NCBI GenBank assembly: GCA_040774885.1
Contig: JAXGTO010000020.1
Location: 1 to 46,239 of the forward strand
DNA length: 46,239 nt
Direction: 5' to 3'
Origin: JAXGTO01 sp040774885
Lineage (GTDB): Bacteria > Actinomycetota > Coriobacteriia > Coriobacteriales > Eggerthellaceae
This document shows positions 44,851 to 46,239 of this stretch, one piece after another (positions within the stretch are counted from its first letter, which is position 1; each line of letters begins with the position of its first letter). A model generated the notes under the pieces. The model ran no database searches. It saw only the letters and a list, made by a program, of their open reading frames with translations, and was not told the DNA's origin. The position numbers and the translations under genes are program-made.

Positions 44851-45188
44851 TGCTTGATGCTGCGAGTCCGCCAGGCTTGTGGTGCCGCTGTTCTACGAAC
44901 AGCGGAAGAGTCGACGCTGCGAGCCCGCCAGGCGCCGGATGCGCTTCCTTTCATGCTTGCCCTCACGTGCAGAAGCACGCTCGGCCGCATGACGGGGCGC
45001 CTCCGACATCTGGCGGGCTCTCGCTGATTTTGGTGGACCGGGAGGTGCTGCTTGAGCTGCGGCTCGTTGGGGGCGGCCCTCTCTTCGCTCGACCGCTTGT
45101 GGAGGCTTTGCTCGGGTTGCGGCTCGTGGGTGGGCGGCTCTTGCTTTGCTGTGTCCACGGCCGCTGCGCGCAGAGGCGCATTCGTCAT
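44835..45188 (-). CDS. Doubtful small hypothetical protein
   Basis: A 117-codon minus-strand frame beginning MTNAPLRAAAVDTAKQ. The ATG at 45188 has a strong AAAAGGAG upstream, which is the only support for it being translated. The composition is low complexity (Pro/Glu/Gln-rich then Arg-rich), and its 3' third is encoded by the divIVA hairpin repeats. I recognise no family. It may be chance. Otherwise the gap 44906-45502 holds only repeats and no recognised gene. Confidence 0.22.
   Translation of the reverse strand: MTNAPLRAAAVDTAKQEPPTHEPQPEQSLHKRSSEERAAPNEPQLKQHLPVHQNQREPARCRRRPVMRPSVLLHVRASMKGSASGAWRARSVDSSAVRRTAAPQAWRTRSIKQLRRS
44885..44905. repeat. Second CTACG-loop hairpin
   Basis: CCGCTGTT and AACAGCGG pair over 8 bp around CTACG, the same loop as the hairpin at 44824. 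The downstream GCTGCGAGnCCGCCAGG is also repeated (44859 and 44915 area), so the whole unit of about 58 bp is duplicated. A partial inverted copy (CTGGCGGGCTCTCGCTG) lies at 45013-45029. Confidence 0.7.
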
Positions 45189-45502
45189 GAAGATGCTCCT
45201 TTTTGCACGGAATTTGGGATACTGTGGGGCGAAATGGATGTAATCGAGGGCAACGCTCGCTTATTTCAGCATATGCCCAGGTCGTGCGTTGCCGCGATGG
45301 GGAAGAGCTACCTCAATCCCCGCACAAACCCGAATTCCTTGCAGAAAACCTTGATTTCGTGACGAATGATGTTTCGTATAGGCTCCAGGAATTCTGCTTC
45401 CAATGTGCTGGAAGGGGTGTGCTTCGGCTATGATTTCATTGCGCCCCTAGCTTTTCTTGGTCGCTTGTGGGAGTCGGTTTTTTATTGCGGGAAGGTGGGG
45501 TT

Positions 45503-45793
45503 TTGTCGGATGCTCGGCTTATAGCGGTTCACGTTACGCCTCGTTCGGGGCGCGATGAGATCGTTGGGCTTGAGTATTCGGATGACGGCACCTATGAAGT
45601 TCGCGTTCGCGTGACGGCGGCGCCTGACGGAGGCAAGGCCAACAAGGCGGTGTGCAAGCTGATTGCTTCGCAGTTGGGTATTTCCAAGAGCTCGGTGGGT
45701 GTCAAACGCGGGGATACGAGCCGCCATAAGCTGCTCGAGGTTGCCTGTTCTGCCGATGCAGTGCAAGCATGGATCGATGGTTTGCCAAGGTAG
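45503..45793 (+). CDS. DUF167 (YggU) family protein
   Basis: A 96-residue DUF167 protein. Typical features are VHVTPRSGRDEIVG near the start and APDGGKANKAVCKLIASQLG with GDTSRHKLLEV later. The function is unknown; members often sit near yggT. The start is a TTG at 45503 preceded by GAAGGTGGGG; a GTG at 45467 would add 12 unlikely residues without a ribosome binding site. It lies just before the zinc-ribbon gene. Confidence 0.85.
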   Translation: MSDARLIAVHVTPRSGRDEIVGLEYSDDGTYEVRVRVTAAPDGGKANKAVCKLIASQLGISKSSVGVKRGDTSRHKLLEVACSADAVQAWIDGLPR

Positions 45794-45803
45794 GTGAGGT
45801 GCG

Positions 45804-46004
45804 ATGTACTGCCGAAACTGCGGTGCGGAAATCGAAGATGATGCCCCCGTATGCCCGATGTGCGGTTTGCCCCCGCACGAAGAAGTGCACGCTGCTGTGT
45901 TCAGCACCGATACCGGCCGCGCCAAATACCATTGCGGCGACTGCCGCCTTTGTCATCACCGATCAAGCTGTGCCACCAAACGCAAACGCCCGCTGAAGTC
46001 CTAG
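45804..46004 (+). CDS. Small zinc-ribbon protein with second Cys/His cluster
   Basis: A 66-residue protein. The N-terminal zinc ribbon has paired cysteines (CRNC and CPMC) typical of zinc-ribbon (DZR/zinc_ribbon_2) proteins. A second cluster follows, HCGDCRLCHHRSSC, that could bind another zinc. There is no membrane span, unlike many zinc-ribbon membrane proteins, so it may be truncated or a stand-alone regulator. AGGTGAGGTG precedes the ATG. No function is recognised. It ends 11 bp before a tandem repeat. Confidence 0.65.
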   Translation: MYCRNCGAEIEDDAPVCPMCGLPPHEEVHAAVFSTDTGRAKYHCGDCRLCHHRSSCATKRKRPLKS

Positions 46005-46015
46005 CCAGGGAAAAC

Positions 46016-46239
46016 CGCAACGCGCCCGGGCGATGCGAAGCCACCTCGCCCAGCATCGCCGTCCGGCTCCGTTGCCGTCGCGCCCTCTCGCAAGGCGCAC
46101 GGAATCGCAGCGTAGTGTGCCCACGTAAGATTTCGCGCAACGCGCCCGGGCGATGCGAAGGCCACCTCGCCCAGCATCGCCGTCCGGCTCCGTTGCCGTC
46201 GCGCCCTCTCGCAAGGCGCACGGAATCGCAGCGTAGTGT
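46016..46239. repeat. Tandem repeat, two copies of about 103 bp at window end
   Basis: 46016-46118 and 46136-46239 are identical apart from one inserted G in the second copy, separated by 17 bp. Each begins CGCAACGCGCCCGGGCGATG and ends CGCAGCGTAGTGT. Inside, CGATGC and GCATCG arms suggest foldback. The second copy ends exactly at the window edge, so the array may continue. No coding function is recognised. Confidence 0.85.

Noticed and set aside
44877..45362. 161-codon plus-strand frame after divIVA
   Set aside because: It begins in the duplicated hairpin unit, is cysteine- and leucine-rich without domain features, and lacks a ribosome binding site.

Overview
The window is about 46 kb of GC-rich bacterial chromosome with short intergenic gaps and mostly plus-strand genes. 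The gene set points to an actinobacterium, most likely of class Coriobacteriia (an Eggerthella/Slackia-like lineage). The reasons are the order tuf-rpmG-tRNA-Trp-secE-nusG-rplK-rplA, a division and cell-wall (dcw) cluster with sepF and divIVA but no ftsA, and a MurE carrying the DNPR motif of meso-diaminopimelate (mDAP) ligases. The genus cannot be fixed from the sequence alone.

Region 1 (1-4800) is translation and secretion: the end of fusA, then tuf, rpmG, tRNA-Trp, secE, nusG, rplK (with an unusual acidic/alanine tail) and rplA, closed by a strong terminator. Region 2 (4881-12877) is sulfur metabolism and mixed functions: a divergent cysteine-synthase-like enzyme, tRNA-Gln with its own promoter inside that gene's 3' end, two long palindromic elements, a serine hydrolase, and an Rrf2/IscR-like regulator divergent from a cysK-iscS-iscU operon, then a MOSC protein and methionine aminopeptidase.

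Region 3 (12878-19564) opens with a non-coding block of paired 56-bp palindromes and tandem repeats. It continues with a minus-strand ATP-grasp ligase divergent from an asparagine-synthase-like amidotransferase, which is followed 6 bp later by the lipid II flippase gene murJ (broken here by a one-base frameshift) and then nadK. Region 4 (19563-23848) holds another long palindrome, pyrG, a Xer recombinase, and a gene-poor stretch of about 1.4 kb with 66-bp and 42-bp tandem repeats and a second pair of the same 56-bp palindromes.

Region 5 (23849-44820) is an almost complete dcw cluster: mraZ, rsmH, ftsL-like, ftsI, murE, murF, mraY, murD, ftsW, murG, murC, murB, ftsQ, ftsZ, pgeF, yggS, sepF, proC, yggT, divIVA. 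It starts at a readable promoter overlapped by MraZ-type TGGG repeats. Together these genes make UDP-MurNAc-pentapeptide, lipid I and lipid II, polymerise them at the septum, and build and anchor the Z-ring (SepF replacing FtsA). Region 6 (44821-46239) is repeat-rich and sparsely coding: paired hairpins, a doubtful small ORF, a DUF167 gene, a small zinc-ribbon gene and a tandem repeat of about 103 bp that runs to the window edge.

The least explained features are the four 56-bp palindromes of fixed geometry, the long palindromes sharing an inner core, the divergent ATP-grasp/AsnB/murJ locus, and the atypical CysK paralogue.
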